The notes under the pieces are model-generated. The model saw only the letters and a program-made list of their open reading frames with translations, made no database searches and had not been told where the DNA came from. DNA of 64,000 nt from Bacteroidales bacterium. GTDB taxonomy: Bacteria; Bacteroidota; Bacteroidia; Bacteroidales; Tenuifilaceae. Made by a program: the position numbers and the translations under genes. The stretch spans positions 427,281-491,280 of the forward strand of contig JACJXD010000002.1 in the NCBI GenBank assembly GCA_020636845.1, read 5' to 3'. Position 1 is the stretch's first letter; the number at the start of each line of letters is the position of its first letter. Positions 55,263 to 64,000 of the stretch are shown here, piece after piece.

Positions 55263-56030
55263 ATGCTTAAGGTTTTGCTTGTCGATGATGAAGTGGCTTC
55301 TCTGAGAACGCTTGAAATGCTCTTGGAGCAACTTTCCAATAATCTTCAAGTAATAGATGTTGCACGTTCTGCGAGTGAGGCTGTTGAAAAGGTAAGGGTT
55401 ATCAATCCCGATATTGTTTTTTTGGACATAGAAATGCCGGGGGGGAGCGGCTTCGATTTTTTGGAGAAAAGCCCGAATAACGATTTCGACGTTATTTTCG
55501 TTACGGCATATAATAATTATGCAGTTAAGGCATTTAAGTTTTGTGCTATTGATTATTTGCTTAAACCAATTGATTTTGATGAGCTTAGTAAGGCGATTGA
55601 ACGTATTCAAAAGCGCAGGTATTCCAATTTCGATTCCCGAAAAAAGTATTATGCTCTATTCGAGAATCTTAAAGAAATAATACCCTCGAAGTTGGTTGTA
55701 CGAATTGATAATAGAAACGAGTATATTGATTTAAAAGATGTTTGCATTTTTCAAAAAGTTGATGGAAGTGCAGAAGTGGTTTATTACGACGAAAAAAGGC
55801 TTGATGTCTCTAATAATTTTTCGGAGTTAGAAGTGGTCTTGGAAGAACGGGATTTTGCAAAGGCTAATAGCCATCAAATTGTGAATTTAAGGCATGTCAG
55901 GCGTATTTCTGGGTTAAAAGGAAAGGGAAAAGAGTTGCTTTTAACCAATGGCGAAAAAGTTGATTTAGAGGATAATTTTAAGTCTGTGTTAATAGAAAAG
56001 TTAGAAAAATATACATCTAAAAAGAATTAG
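55263..56030 (+). CDS. LytTR-family response regulator
   Basis: The receiver domain spans 1 to about 118 with acidic pocket VDDE and phospho-acceptor Asp55 in IVFLDIEMPGG; FVTAYNNYAVKAF and DYLLKPID are the usual switch residues. The C-terminal LytTR DNA-binding domain runs from about 155 (VRIDNRNEYIDLKDVCIFQKV to ANSHQIVNLRHVRRI). It is the cognate partner of the propeller kinase upstream. A near-consensus promoter (TTG, 18 bases, TACCTTTA) precedes it. Confidence 0.94.
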   Translation: MLKVLLVDDEVASLRTLEMLLEQLSNNLQVIDVARSASEAVEKVRVINPDIVFLDIEMPGGSGFDFLEKSPNNDFDVIFVTAYNNYAVKAFKFCAIDYLLKPIDFDELSKAIERIQKRRYSNFDSRKKYYALFENLKEIIPSKLVVRIDNRNEYIDLKDVCIFQKVDGSAEVVYYDEKRLDVSNNFSELEVVLEERDFAKANSHQIVNLRHVRRISGLKGKGKELLLTNGEKVDLEDNFKSVLIEKLEKYTSKKN

Positions 56031-56032
56031 TT

Positions 56033-56461
56033 TTGGCAAGAATAATGGCTTTGGATATTGGTAGAAAGAGAACGGGTATAGCAGTAACCGATTCCCTTAA
56101 AATTATTGCAAATGGTTTGACTACAGTTCCTACACATACCATTACAGCCTATCTTTCCGAATATTTCTCAAAGGAAAACGTAGAGTTATTGGTGGTAGGA
56201 ATGCCGCATCAATTAAACAATTTACCATCCGAAGCTGTTAGGTATATTAAGCCTGTTGTTAGCAAAATAAAAAAGCAGTTTCCCGATTTGAATATTGAAT
56301 TTGTTGACGAGCGATTTACCTCAAAAATGGCTCACGATACAATGTTAGCCGGAGGTTTAAAGAAAACGGATAGGCAGAATAAGGCGTTGGTCGATACAAT
56401 CAGCGCTACAATTATACTACAATCGTATATGGAAAGTATTTCGTTTAAAAATAAATTTTAA
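56033..56461 (+). CDS. ruvX: RuvX/YqgF-type Holliday-junction resolvase or rRNA-processing nuclease
   Basis: The 142-residue RNase H-fold protein has IMALDIGRKRTGIAVTD at the start, VELLVVGMPHQL in the middle and VDERFTSKMAHDTM with the acidic residues near the end. The TTG at 56033 gives the standard MARIMALDIG start; ATG 56045 would remove the first strand. It follows the LytTR gene by 2 bases and precedes def by 8, forming a housekeeping tail to that operon. Confidence 0.9.
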   Translation: MARIMALDIGRKRTGIAVTDSLKIIANGLTTVPTHTITAYLSEYFSKENVELLVVGMPHQLNNLPSEAVRYIKPVVSKIKKQFPDLNIEFVDERFTSKMAHDTMLAGGLKKTDRQNKALVDTISATIILQSYMESISFKNKF

Positions 56462-56469
56462 TATCAGTT

Positions 56470-57021
56470 ATGTTACCTGTTTATATTTATGGTTCACCCG
56501 TTTTACGTAAAGTTGCTCAGGATATTACACCCGATTTTCCCAACTTGCATGAGTTAATTGAAGAAATGTACGAAACTATGCACCAGTCTGATGGCATTGG
56601 GTTGGCAGCTCCGCAGATAGGTAAGTCTATACGGGTTTTTGTGGTCGATGGAACTCCTTTGGAAGAGGATGACCCTACTCTTAAAAATTTTAAAAAGGCT
56701 TTTATAAATGCTCAAATTGTCGAACGGTTCGACGAAATGGTTATTTATAGCGAAGGTTGTTTAAGCATTCCCAATATACACGAGGAAGTTGAGCGTGAAT
56801 CGAAAGTTCGGATAAAGTATGTCGATGAAGATTTTAAACCTCACGAGGAGGTTTACGAGGGTTTTGCTGCGCGTATTATTCAGCACGAGTACGATCATTT
56901 GGATGGTATTCTTTTTACCGATAGGTTGTCGGCTATTCGTAAACAGCTTATAAAAGGAAAGTTGAATGCCATTTCGAAGGGACGATTTAGCGTTGATTAT
57001 AAGTACAAGTTGGTAAAGTAA
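56470..57021 (+). CDS. def: Peptide deformylase
   Basis: All three motifs are intact: GIGLAAPQIG, EGCLSIP with the metal-ligand Cys, and QHEYDHLDG with two His ligands and the catalytic Glu. The length of 183 residues is normal. It removes the formyl group from the initiator Met of new proteins. An inverted repeat at 57051-57085 probably ends the transcript. Confidence 0.97.
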   Translation: MLPVYIYGSPVLRKVAQDITPDFPNLHELIEEMYETMHQSDGIGLAAPQIGKSIRVFVVDGTPLEEDDPTLKNFKKAFINAQIVERFDEMVIYSEGCLSIPNIHEEVERESKVRIKYVDEDFKPHEEVYEGFAARIIQHEYDHLDGILFTDRLSAIRKQLIKGKLNAISKGRFSVDYKYKLVK

Positions 57022-57050
57022 TAGTTGATATTCTGGTTTTTCTGAAACCA

Positions 57051-57092
57051 ATAGCGTAACTTAGTGTAAGAACAATAGTTACGCTAATTTTG
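57051..57092 (+). terminator. Hairpin between def and comEC
   Basis: AGCGTAAC (57051-57058) and GTTACGCT (57078-57085) pair across a long loop, and AATTTTG follows. The last bases read TAATTTTG, which also resembles a promoter -7 box. Confidence 0.55.
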
Positions 57093-59204
57093 TATTTGCC
57101 CGTAAATAAACACGAACTTCCCTTTGTAAGGCTTTTATTGCCTTTGTGTTTGGGAATTTTGCTTCAACATTACTTTACAGTAATTTGTAATGCAACGGCA
57201 TTAGTTTGGTGCTTGCTTTTATTCCTTCCCTTTTTTATTGGGGCTTTGCGTTTATCCAAGATATGGAAATATCAATGGGTGTATGGTTTTATTATGTTCC
57301 TGTTTTTGCTGTTTTATGGAGTAGCCATTACACCTTCGGGCAAAGCATTAATGCCTTTCAAAAACAGAGGAGAACCCTGTAAAGTTTTGGCTAGAATTGT
57401 GGAAGAGCCAGAAGTTCGGAAAAACTCTGTAAGGTGTATAGCCGATGTAGTAAATGTTGTAACTCCCGATACTTCGGATATAAACGGACGGAAGTTGCTT
57501 CTATATTTTTCGCTAACCGATACTGCTGCGACTACACTAAAATATGGCGACATTATTGCTGCATCTGTTAGAGTACAACAGATAGAGCCTGCATCGAACC
57601 CATGCCAATTCGACTTTGCTAATTACATGCGGTTGAAGCGTATTTTTTACAGCGCCTATGTGCGTAATCATTCGTGGTGCAAGGTTGGCGAGCAGCCTAA
57701 TGTGTTGATAAAATTGGGGCTCGCATTGCGGAGAAAAGTAATAGACATTTACAACAGGCATAAAATAGAAGGGCAAAAGTTGGCAGTATTGTCGGCACTG
57801 ACCGTTGGCTATAAAGGCTTTTTGGACGATGAACTTAAGCAGACTTTTTCTTCTACGGGAGCGGCCCACATATTAGCAGTATCGGGGTTACATGTAGGTA
57901 TTATTTACATGCTTTTGTTAGTGCTTTTTTCTTTTTTACCTAAGCGTCGGCTGTTTAGGTCTTTACAGTTGGCTGTTATGCTGCTGGGATTATGGGGGTA
58001 TGTGTTAATAACCGGATTTTCTCCGTCGGTATGTCGTTCGGCAGTTATGTTTTCAATTTTGGCGTTTGGAAATAGCATGAACTTGAGAACAAATATTTTT
58101 AACTCGTTGGCAGCAGCAGCATTTATTTTATTGATAACTGAGCCTTTGTATTTATTTACGGTGAGTTTTCAACTTTCGTTTTTGGCAGTGCTTTCTATAG
58201 TTGTTTTATCATCGCCGATTACCTCTGTTTTTAGGATTGATAATAAAATTTTAAAGTATTTCTGGGGATTAGTTGCCGTTTCCATTGCCGCTCAGTTGGG
58301 AACCATGCCGGTAACCCTTTTAAACTTTGGACAATTTCCGGTGTACTTTATTTTGGCAAATTTAATTGCCATACCGCTTGCCCCGTTAATAATTTATGCA
58401 TCCTTGTTACTGCTCTTATTGTCGCCGATTAGTTCGTTGGCCGGCATTGTTTCCAAAGGGGTCGAGTATCTTGTTTTGGGGTTGAGTACAGGATTAAGTT
58501 ATGTCGAAAAATTGCCATTGTCGTCAATTACAGGTCTCAATATAACTACGTTACAATCAATGTTGCTGTTGATGGCAATAGTATTTTTGGGCGTATTCTT
58601 ACATAGTTATAGGTATAAGCCTTTAATGGTTAGTTTTATTGGCCTCATAGCATTTTTGGTTGTGGGCTTTTATAACAATTATTCAACGGCGGAAAAAGAG
58701 TTGGTTGTATTCAAGTTGCCTCGTAAATCGATTATATGTGTTCGGAGTAATGCGGATGCTTGTTTTATTACAACAGATTCGTTGGCGTGCAATCCTCTTA
58801 AAAAGTATTCCTTTTACTTAGAAGGATACATCCATAGGTTTATCAAGAATAAGGTAGATGTTCTAAGTTTGGCTGAATTACATGGTAAGCATAAATCTGA
58901 ATTTCCTGTTCTCCGAAAAAAGGATGGGTTGGCAATGGCGTTAGTAGGAAATAAGAGCGTTATGTTAGCGTATAACGATTCTGTAAAGAATATCGTTTGC
59001 GAGAAACCATTCGAGGTGGATATTCTGATAGCAAACAGATATTTAAACGAACAGGTATTGACAATGGTATCTCCTAAGATTATGATTATCGATCCTTCAA
59101 TATCTGGCGAAAACGAGTTGGCTTTAATGGCGATGTGTGCAACACAAAACGTAAAAATACATTCGATGTTAACTCAAGGCGCGTTTGTAATGAAATTAAA
59201 TTGA
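57090..59204 (+). CDS. comEC: ComEC/Rec2-type DNA-uptake channel protein
   Basis: This 704-residue membrane protein has N-terminal helices with a DUF4131-type OB domain (about 90-190), then the Competence domain with LSALTVGYKGFLDDELKQTFSSTGAAHILAVSGLHVGIIYML and LITGFSPSVCRSAVMF, the signature of the DNA channel. The C-terminal 170 residues are soluble but lack metallo-beta-lactamase His motifs, as in many Bacteroidota. The only nearby start is TTG at 57090, just after the def hairpin; the true start may be slightly different. It would import single-stranded DNA across the inner membrane. Confidence 0.88.
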   Translation: MYLPVNKHELPFVRLLLPLCLGILLQHYFTVICNATALVWCLLLFLPFFIGALRLSKIWKYQWVYGFIMFLFLLFYGVAITPSGKALMPFKNRGEPCKVLARIVEEPEVRKNSVRCIADVVNVVTPDTSDINGRKLLLYFSLTDTAATTLKYGDIIAASVRVQQIEPASNPCQFDFANYMRLKRIFYSAYVRNHSWCKVGEQPNVLIKLGLALRRKVIDIYNRHKIEGQKLAVLSALTVGYKGFLDDELKQTFSSTGAAHILAVSGLHVGIIYMLLLVLFSFLPKRRLFRSLQLAVMLLGLWGYVLITGFSPSVCRSAVMFSILAFGNSMNLRTNIFNSLAAAAFILLITEPLYLFTVSFQLSFLAVLSIVVLSSPITSVFRIDNKILKYFWGLVAVSIAAQLGTMPVTLLNFGQFPVYFILANLIAIPLAPLIIYASLLLLLLSPISSLAGIVSKGVEYLVLGLSTGLSYVEKLPLSSITGLNITTLQSMLLLMAIVFLGVFLHSYRYKPLMVSFIGLIAFLVVGFYNNYSTAEKELVVFKLPRKSIICVRSNADACFITTDSLACNPLKKYSFYLEGYIHRFIKNKVDVLSLAELHGKHKSEFPVLRKKDGLAMALVGNKSVMLAYNDSVKNIVCEKPFEVDILIANRYLNEQVLTMVSPKIMIIDPSISGENELALMAMCATQNVKIHSMLTQGAFVMKLN

Positions 59205-59322
59205 TGGAAGTGCGATATTTTTTCATGAATAAAAGACAATTTGTTGTTTTTTGACTTTAATTTGCAACCTATTGTTTTTCAATTTTAATAGGAATCAGAA
59301 AAATTAAGGAAAAGTTGTTTAA

Positions 59323-60663
59323 ATGAATATTATTGTTGTAGGAGCGGGAGAAGTTGGAACACACCTAGCCTCAATGTTGGCAAGGGAATATCACGATGTT
59401 ACTGTAATCGATCCGAATCCGCAAATGCTTACAAATTTGGCTTCTACTGCCGATGTTGTTACAATAAATGGTTCGGCAACGTCTATCAATGTTTTGAAGG
59501 ATGCCAATATAAAAAAAGCCGATCTTTTTATAGCTGTAGCGCATTCGGAGGAAACTAACATTGTTTCTGCAACGTTGGCAAAGCGCTTAGGCGCTAAAAA
59601 GGTAATTGCCCGAATCGATAAGTACGAGTACCTGCAACCTAACAATAAGGAAATATTTCTTAATCTTGGAATCGATTCGTTAATTTACCCCGAACGCCTT
59701 GCGGCAAGAGAAGTTGTAACGTTACTTGGACAAACCAGTTCTACGGAGTTTGTCGATTTTTCCGGAGGAAAACTCTCTTTAATAGTCTTTCGCCTCGAAG
59801 AGGATTCTCCTGTAGTTAACAATACGCTTACTCAAGCAATGGCCAATAATACGAATCAGGATTATAGAGCTGTTGCCATATCCAGAGAAGGCGAGACAAT
59901 TATTCCGAGGGGTAGCGATGAGTTTAAGGTGAACGATTTGGTTTACGTAATTGCCAATCAGTCTGGTATTGGCGACATGCTCAAGCAATCGGGAAAACAA
60001 AATATCGAGGTTCGAAACCTTATGATACTGGGAGGAAGTAGAATTGCCACGCACATAGCTACCGATTTGGAGCGTGAAATGAACGTTAAGTTGATAGAGA
60101 TTGATCGGGAAAAGAGCGAGAAACTTGCCGAAAGATTTAAGAATACCCTTGTAATAAATGGGGACGGTCGAAATACCGATTTGCTTATTGAGGAAGGTTT
60201 ATCGTACATGGATGCCTTTGTTGCTGTTACCGGAAATTCCGAAACCAATATTCTTTCCTGTATTATCGCGAAGCGAATGGGCGTAAAAAAGACCATTGCC
60301 GAAATAGAGAATATTAACTATATCCGTTTAGCCGAAAGTATCGGTGTTGATACGGTTATCAATAAAAAACTTATTACGGCCAGCAGAATATTCCGTTATA
60401 CCATGAGTACCGATGTTTCTGCCATTAAATGCCTTACCGGTTCCGATGCCGAAGTGCTGGAATTTATTGTAAAACCCGGAGCGCTAATATCTAAAGGTCG
60501 TCTCAAGGATGTGGGTTTCCCTAAGGATGCAATAGTTGGCGGTGTTGTGCGTGGAAACTTATCGTTTATAGCTAAAGGCGATACCGAAATTAAGCCTTAC
60601 GATAGGGTGGTGGTTTTTGCTTTGCCTACAGCTATTAACAAGGTAGGTAAGTATTTCAATTGA
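59323..60663 (+). CDS. trkA: Trk potassium uptake regulatory protein TrkA
   Basis: Two NAD-binding TrkA_N halves are visible: IIVVGAGEVGTHLASMLAREYHDVTVID at 1-30 and NLMILGGSRIATHIATDLEREMNVKLIEID at about 230-262. Each is followed by a TrkA_C (RCK_C) domain. The length of 446 residues matches the duplicated form. It gates the TrkH/TrkG potassium channel in response to nucleotides. No TrkH gene is next to it within the window. Confidence 0.95.
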   Translation: MNIIVVGAGEVGTHLASMLAREYHDVTVIDPNPQMLTNLASTADVVTINGSATSINVLKDANIKKADLFIAVAHSEETNIVSATLAKRLGAKKVIARIDKYEYLQPNNKEIFLNLGIDSLIYPERLAAREVVTLLGQTSSTEFVDFSGGKLSLIVFRLEEDSPVVNNTLTQAMANNTNQDYRAVAISREGETIIPRGSDEFKVNDLVYVIANQSGIGDMLKQSGKQNIEVRNLMILGGSRIATHIATDLEREMNVKLIEIDREKSEKLAERFKNTLVINGDGRNTDLLIEEGLSYMDAFVAVTGNSETNILSCIIAKRMGVKKTIAEIENINYIRLAESIGVDTVINKKLITASRIFRYTMSTDVSAIKCLTGSDAEVLEFIVKPGALISKGRLKDVGFPKDAIVGGVVRGNLSFIAKGDTEIKPYDRVVVFALPTAINKVGKYFN

Positions 60664-60842
60664 TGCAAAATTGTTGTAGAGAAAGCTTTATTTTGATGAA
60701 AAACGGTGAATTTATCCTGTATTCCCGTTGTTTCAACTTTGCTCAACGTGAGCACTATAAATAACAATTTATCGCAAACCTACGAGAATTCAAATTGTTC
60801 TGCATGATTGACGTAAGGTTGAGATAAAATCACACAAAAACA

Positions 60843-60868
60843 AAAACCGGAGAAAATACGCCGGTTTC
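60843..60868 (-). terminator. Terminator for the small lipoprotein genes
   Basis: Stem AAACCGG / CCGGTTT around a 10-base loop; on the minus strand it is followed by TTGTTTTTG. It lies about 75 bases beyond the stop of the lipoprotein at 60941. Confidence 0.7.
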
Positions 60869-60940
60869 TCAATCTTCTTTATACAATAAACCTTTTCCTT
60901 TTTTGTTAACTAAAAGGATAATATATTTTTATTGTTTTAT

Positions 60941-61075
60941 TTAAGCCTTATTTACAACCTGAGTTGGGTTGGCTTGACTGTAAGCAGGGCATGTTTTTTT
61001 AGAACAACTCGAAAGAACGAATGCAAAAACTGCCACAAATAGTACAATTGCTAATTTTAACTTATTATTTTTCAT
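60941..61075 (-). CDS. Tiny lipoprotein with CPAY motif (44 aa)
   Basis: The frame from ATG 61075 to TAA 60941 encodes 44 residues. A signal of about 23 residues (KLKLAIVLFVAVFAFVLSSC) ends in a clear lipobox, leaving a mature peptide of only 21 residues, with CSKKTCPAYSQ at its start. It lies 15 bases downstream of a second gene of the same design and shares its CPAY motif. Function unknown; no longer family member recognised. Confidence 0.75.
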   Translation of the reverse strand: MKNNKLKLAIVLFVAVFAFVLSSCSKKTCPAYSQANPTQVVNKA

Positions 61076-61090
61076 AGTAGAAAATATTAT

Positions 61091-61210
61091 TTATTTCGAA
61101 ATATTACTTGCGTATGCGGGACAAGGAACGGCGTTGTAACAACTTGTTAAAGTAACCGCAATTATAAAAATTGCTAAAACAACCAATACTTTACTCTTTT
61201 TAATCATCAT
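61091..61210 (-). CDS. Tiny lipoprotein with CPAY motif (39 aa)
   Basis: ATG 61210 (or 61207) to TAA 61091 gives 39 residues: a basic start, a hydrophobic core (VLVVLAIFIIAVTLTSC) with lipobox, and a 16-residue mature part with CYNAVPCPAYASN. Two cysteines besides the spacing to CPAY parallel the downstream gene, so the two are probable paralogues in one transcript. Too short for normal gene callers, hence easily missed. Confidence 0.75.
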   Translation of the reverse strand: MMIKKSKVLVVLAIFIIAVTLTSCYNAVPCPAYASNISK

Positions 61211-61336
61211 AAACGTTTTACAAAGGCAAAATCAATTACACGCAATAAATAAATATTTTGCAAGTTAGTAAAAAAAAGTTGACGAGTGAGTGTAGAAACT
61301 TGATATATATTATAAATTTTTAATCAAAATTTATTC

Positions 61337-61373
61337 AAAAAGAAAGCCCCCAAAATTCTGGAGGCTTTTCTTT
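61337..61373 (-). terminator. Terminator of the T9SS adhesin gene
   Basis: Imperfect stem AAAGAAAGCC(CC)CC / GG(A)GGCTTTTCTTT; on the minus strand it ends in TTTCTTTTT, 16 bases beyond the adhesin stop. Confidence 0.72.
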
Positions 61374-61388
61374 CATTAAAATATTTGC

Positions 61389-64000
61389 TTATTGTTTGAT
61401 AAGTTTACGTAGTACCGATTCTCCATTATTGTTTGTGAAGCGAACTACATAAATACCCTTTTGTAAATGTTGCGTGTTAATAGTTTGTAACCCGTTAGCA
61501 TTTACATCCATTACTACTTGTCCAATTATCGAAGTAATTGTTACACGCGATACATTAGCACCGTTAAAGTGAATAGCATCGTTGAATGGGTTAGGGTAAA
61601 CCTTTAGATTAGAAATAGTGTTAGTTGGAACTGCATTTACAACTACTACATCAGCTGCACTACGAGGAGATATTCTAAAATTGTCGTAACTATAGTTACC
61701 AATTGTTGAGAATACATGCCGACAATTCCGGTGATATTGTAAATTGTAGTTGCTGTAAGGTTAAGGTCTGTGTACAAGGATTTATAAACAATAAGGTCTC
61801 CAGAACCATCGTTTACAATAAAACTACCAGTACTACTACCAGTTCCGCTACAAGTTGCATTTTCAACTTTCACAAGAACGCCTTCGTAATCTTCGCCATT
61901 AGCCGCTAATGTTGTAACAACAGTAGCAGCAAAAGATTATTTCCAGAATACTATATTACTGCTTGCACTTACAATTGAACCTAATTCAGTTATTCCATTA
62001 AATTCAGAAATAGTACAAGTTAAATTAACACTGTCGCCAAACTGTAGTGGTAAGAGAGGTTGTATATACGTATAATCCATTCCATGCACCAGTTCCATCT
62101 TGAATATAAAAAAGATTAATTGTCAGTAGCGCTGAATATAATAACTTCCACCTGTATACCACTTTAACAGTTTTATCTTTGTAAGGGCTATCTCCACTTG
62201 CATCGGTTGTGTACTGGATGTCATGAATAGTAACAACGGTAATTTGTTGTGCTGTTACAGTTACGGTCCAGTCTTTAGTAGATGCGTCTTGTGCTGTAAC
62301 CGTGTAAGTAACCGGGTTGGTGAAATCTCGTGCTGTGCCCGAAGTAGGATTAATAGTAGCTCCTGCCGAAACAGCAATGGTTGGAGCAAGGCTTGTCAAG
62401 TTTGTTCCATTTGGCATTAGAACTGTTACTGTTCCTGCTGTTGCATCTATAGTAGCATCGGAAAGTTGGTTAGGAATACTAAATGATGTAATATTCTTTT
62501 CGCTACTTTGTGTGCTTGCAACGGTAACTGTTACTGTCCAATCCTTTGTAGTAGTTCCATCTTCGGCTGTAACTGTGTAAACTACAGGGTTTGTAAAGTC
62601 CTGTGCCACGTTGCTTTCTGGCGAAATTGTTGCACCTGCTGAAACGGTAATGGTTGGAGTTAGGTTTGAAGCGTTTGTTCCGTAGAGAACTTCAATGCTT
62701 ACAGTACCGGCTTCCGAATTTATGGTTGCATTACCCGTTTGTTCTGCCAAAGTAAATGTTAAAACTTCTGCAGCAGAAGAAAGACCTACAGTGTGTGATC
62801 CAAGATCATCAAAGTAATTTTGATCTTTAACTGTCCATTCCGAGTTTTCAGTAGTTGTTCCTGCTGAAGCATCCCAGTCAGTATTGCCTATAGTAACAGA
62901 AGATTTACGTAAAAGAGTATGTTCGGCTGTAGCATTATCTACACCAGCTACTGGCCATCCCGTTCCGGGATCAACTTGGTCGTATTTTCCAACGATATCG
63001 ATAATAGTGGTATCGTTACCATTAACCTTGCATAATGCCCTAACGTCGTTTCCGTTGAAAACAACAACATAGCTAGTTCCTCCTGAGTATGGATTTACTA
63101 CAGCAGAATCGGCTACAGCAAGTATTGCTGCATCGGCATCGGCATGAGCAATTACGTAAACGTCTCCATCTGCAAGGGTTTTAGCAGGGAAGTCGAAGTG
63201 AGATGTCCAAGTTCCTCCATTTGCATTAATACGAATTACATAATTCGATAAGTCAACAGGAGCGCCTGTTCCGTTATAAATTTCAAGGGCTTTATTACTT
63301 CCACTACCTTCAATATACTCACTAAAGAATAAGTCTGTTTGTGCTGCAGCCTTAGTGGTAAATGCCCATGCATTTGCGATTATTTCAGCATTGCCATTAT
63401 TGCCAGATTCGTCAACAACAAATCCTGCAGGTACTGTAACGTAGTAAGAAGTTTCGTTGCTTAATCCGCTTACGGAGCAAGTTACAGTTTCGTCGTTAAT
63501 GGTACATTCTGCAGCAGAAATGGTAGCAACAGCAGTGTTATCATCTGTTTTATAAACAGTAACGTTTCCAGTTCCTGCTTCTACATCTTCATCAAATGTA
63601 AGGGAAAGGGTAAATGAAGTTGCTATATCTATTGCATCTATGGCAGGATATCTGTCGGAAATACTTGGTGCAACATTATCGGTAACAGTAATGGTTCCGT
63701 CGCTGTTGTCATAAAACGTTGCATCGGTTGCATCGGCTACATGAATGTAAACCTCTCCAAAATCTCCATTTTGTATTGTGTAGGTATAAGTGCCTAATGT
63801 TGCGTCAACATTTAATGCTATTTCATATAGTTCATGGGTTGTAGCATCTTCAGCGTAAATGTTAACATTGGTAATATTTGCAGAAGTCCATGTAATAACG
63901 GCATCATCGCCCGTGTTATATGTTTCGCCGCCTACAGGTGCCGTAACCGTTAAGGTACGGTTTTCGCCTGTAAGGGTAACTTTGTAGTAGCCCATGGTGC
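61389..64000 (-). pseudogene. T9SS-sorted multidomain adhesin, 3' part broken by frameshifts
   Basis: The gene enters from the right edge on the minus strand. From 63995 down to 62025 one frame encodes an Ig-like domain (APVGGETYNTGDDAVITWTS), a Big_5-type domain (DIATSFTLSLTFDEDV), a lamin-tail domain (LFFSEYIEGSGSNKALEIYNGTG) and two related repeats (SAGATISPES and SAGATINPTS, each with TAEDG/TAQDA...KDWTVTVT). Then a DUF5689-like OB region is scrambled: frames change near 62165 and 62070, a TAA interrupts near 61935, and one base is missing near 61714 (GNYSYDNFRISPR resumes in another frame). The last 75 residues are an intact type IX sorting domain (VYPNPFNDAIHF ... GIYVVRF ... LIKQ). Either decayed or misassembled. 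Confidence 0.75.

Noticed and set aside
57085..57092. Promoter box TAATTTTG for comEC
   Set aside because: No -33 element at proper spacing, and the box overlaps the only usable start codon; the hairpin just before it explains the sequence as well.
60696..60764. 22-codon ORF with ATG after trkA
   Set aside because: No signal peptide, no ribosome-binding context and no repeated design; chance frame.

Overview
The window looks like chromosomal DNA of a Bacteroidota bacterium, probably an anaerobic or facultative member of Bacteroidales/Marinilabiliales. Supporting signs are promoters of the TTG-N20-TAnnTTTG type, few Shine-Dalgarno sites, lipoproteins with short SCxK-type lipoboxes, a type IX secretion C-terminal sorting domain, a long N-terminally extended Rho, the short SigA-like RpoD, a tmRNA tag reading GENNFALAA, and a one-chain pyruvate:ferredoxin oxidoreductase. 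Both edges cut genes: a prolyl-oligopeptidase-type hydrolase on the left and a T9SS adhesin on the right.

Layout. 1-4.2 kb: peptidase end, a SnoaL-like/histidine kinase fusion with a CPBP membrane protease, and a lipoprotein nuclease. 4.2-7.2 kb: a LexA-like S24 repressor divergent from a radical-SAM DNA-repair pair, with several palindromes between them. 7.3-10.4 kb: an AT-rich two-gene defence cassette, a catalytically dead Argonaute followed by an overlapping PD-(D/E)XK nuclease. 10.7-22.1 kb: an envelope module with two ricin-lectin proteins, a DUF3137-type membrane protein, an exported TPR-CHAT protease, an anti-sigma factor and an ECF-like sigma factor, plus the decayed remnant of a second anti-sigma gene. 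22.2-25.7 kb: tmRNA, rho, rpoD. 25.8-34.1 kb: rpe-aroB-aroD-aroE-aroA operon, a Crp-like regulator, a glycosyltransferase and aroC. 34.1-37.0 kb: subtilisin-like lipoprotein and a saccharopine/alanine-dehydrogenase-like enzyme.

37.5-48.3 kb is a phosphate-themed run: DUF47 protein, a PiT phosphate permease fused to a coiled coil and a LuxR-type HTH, an OprP-like porin, two lipoproteins (lamin-tail and SdiA-regulated types), two CYTH-type proteins, a DASS/SLC13 anion permease and an unknown membrane protein. 48.5-60.7 kb: nifJ, a hybrid-propeller LytS-type kinase with its LytTR regulator, ruvX, def, comEC, trkA. 60.9-64 kb: two tiny tandem lipoproteins sharing a CPAY motif, and the frame-disrupted 3' part of a T9SS adhesin.

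Best candidates for new biology are (i) the inactive pAgo plus nuclease pair, (ii) the CHAT / anti-sigma / sigma / ricin module, where an exported protease could act on the periplasmic part of the anti-sigma factor, and (iii) the phosphate permease-HTH fusion, which looks like a membrane-bound, transporter-coupled transcription factor. No CRISPR array, tRNA, rRNA or intact insertion sequence was seen.
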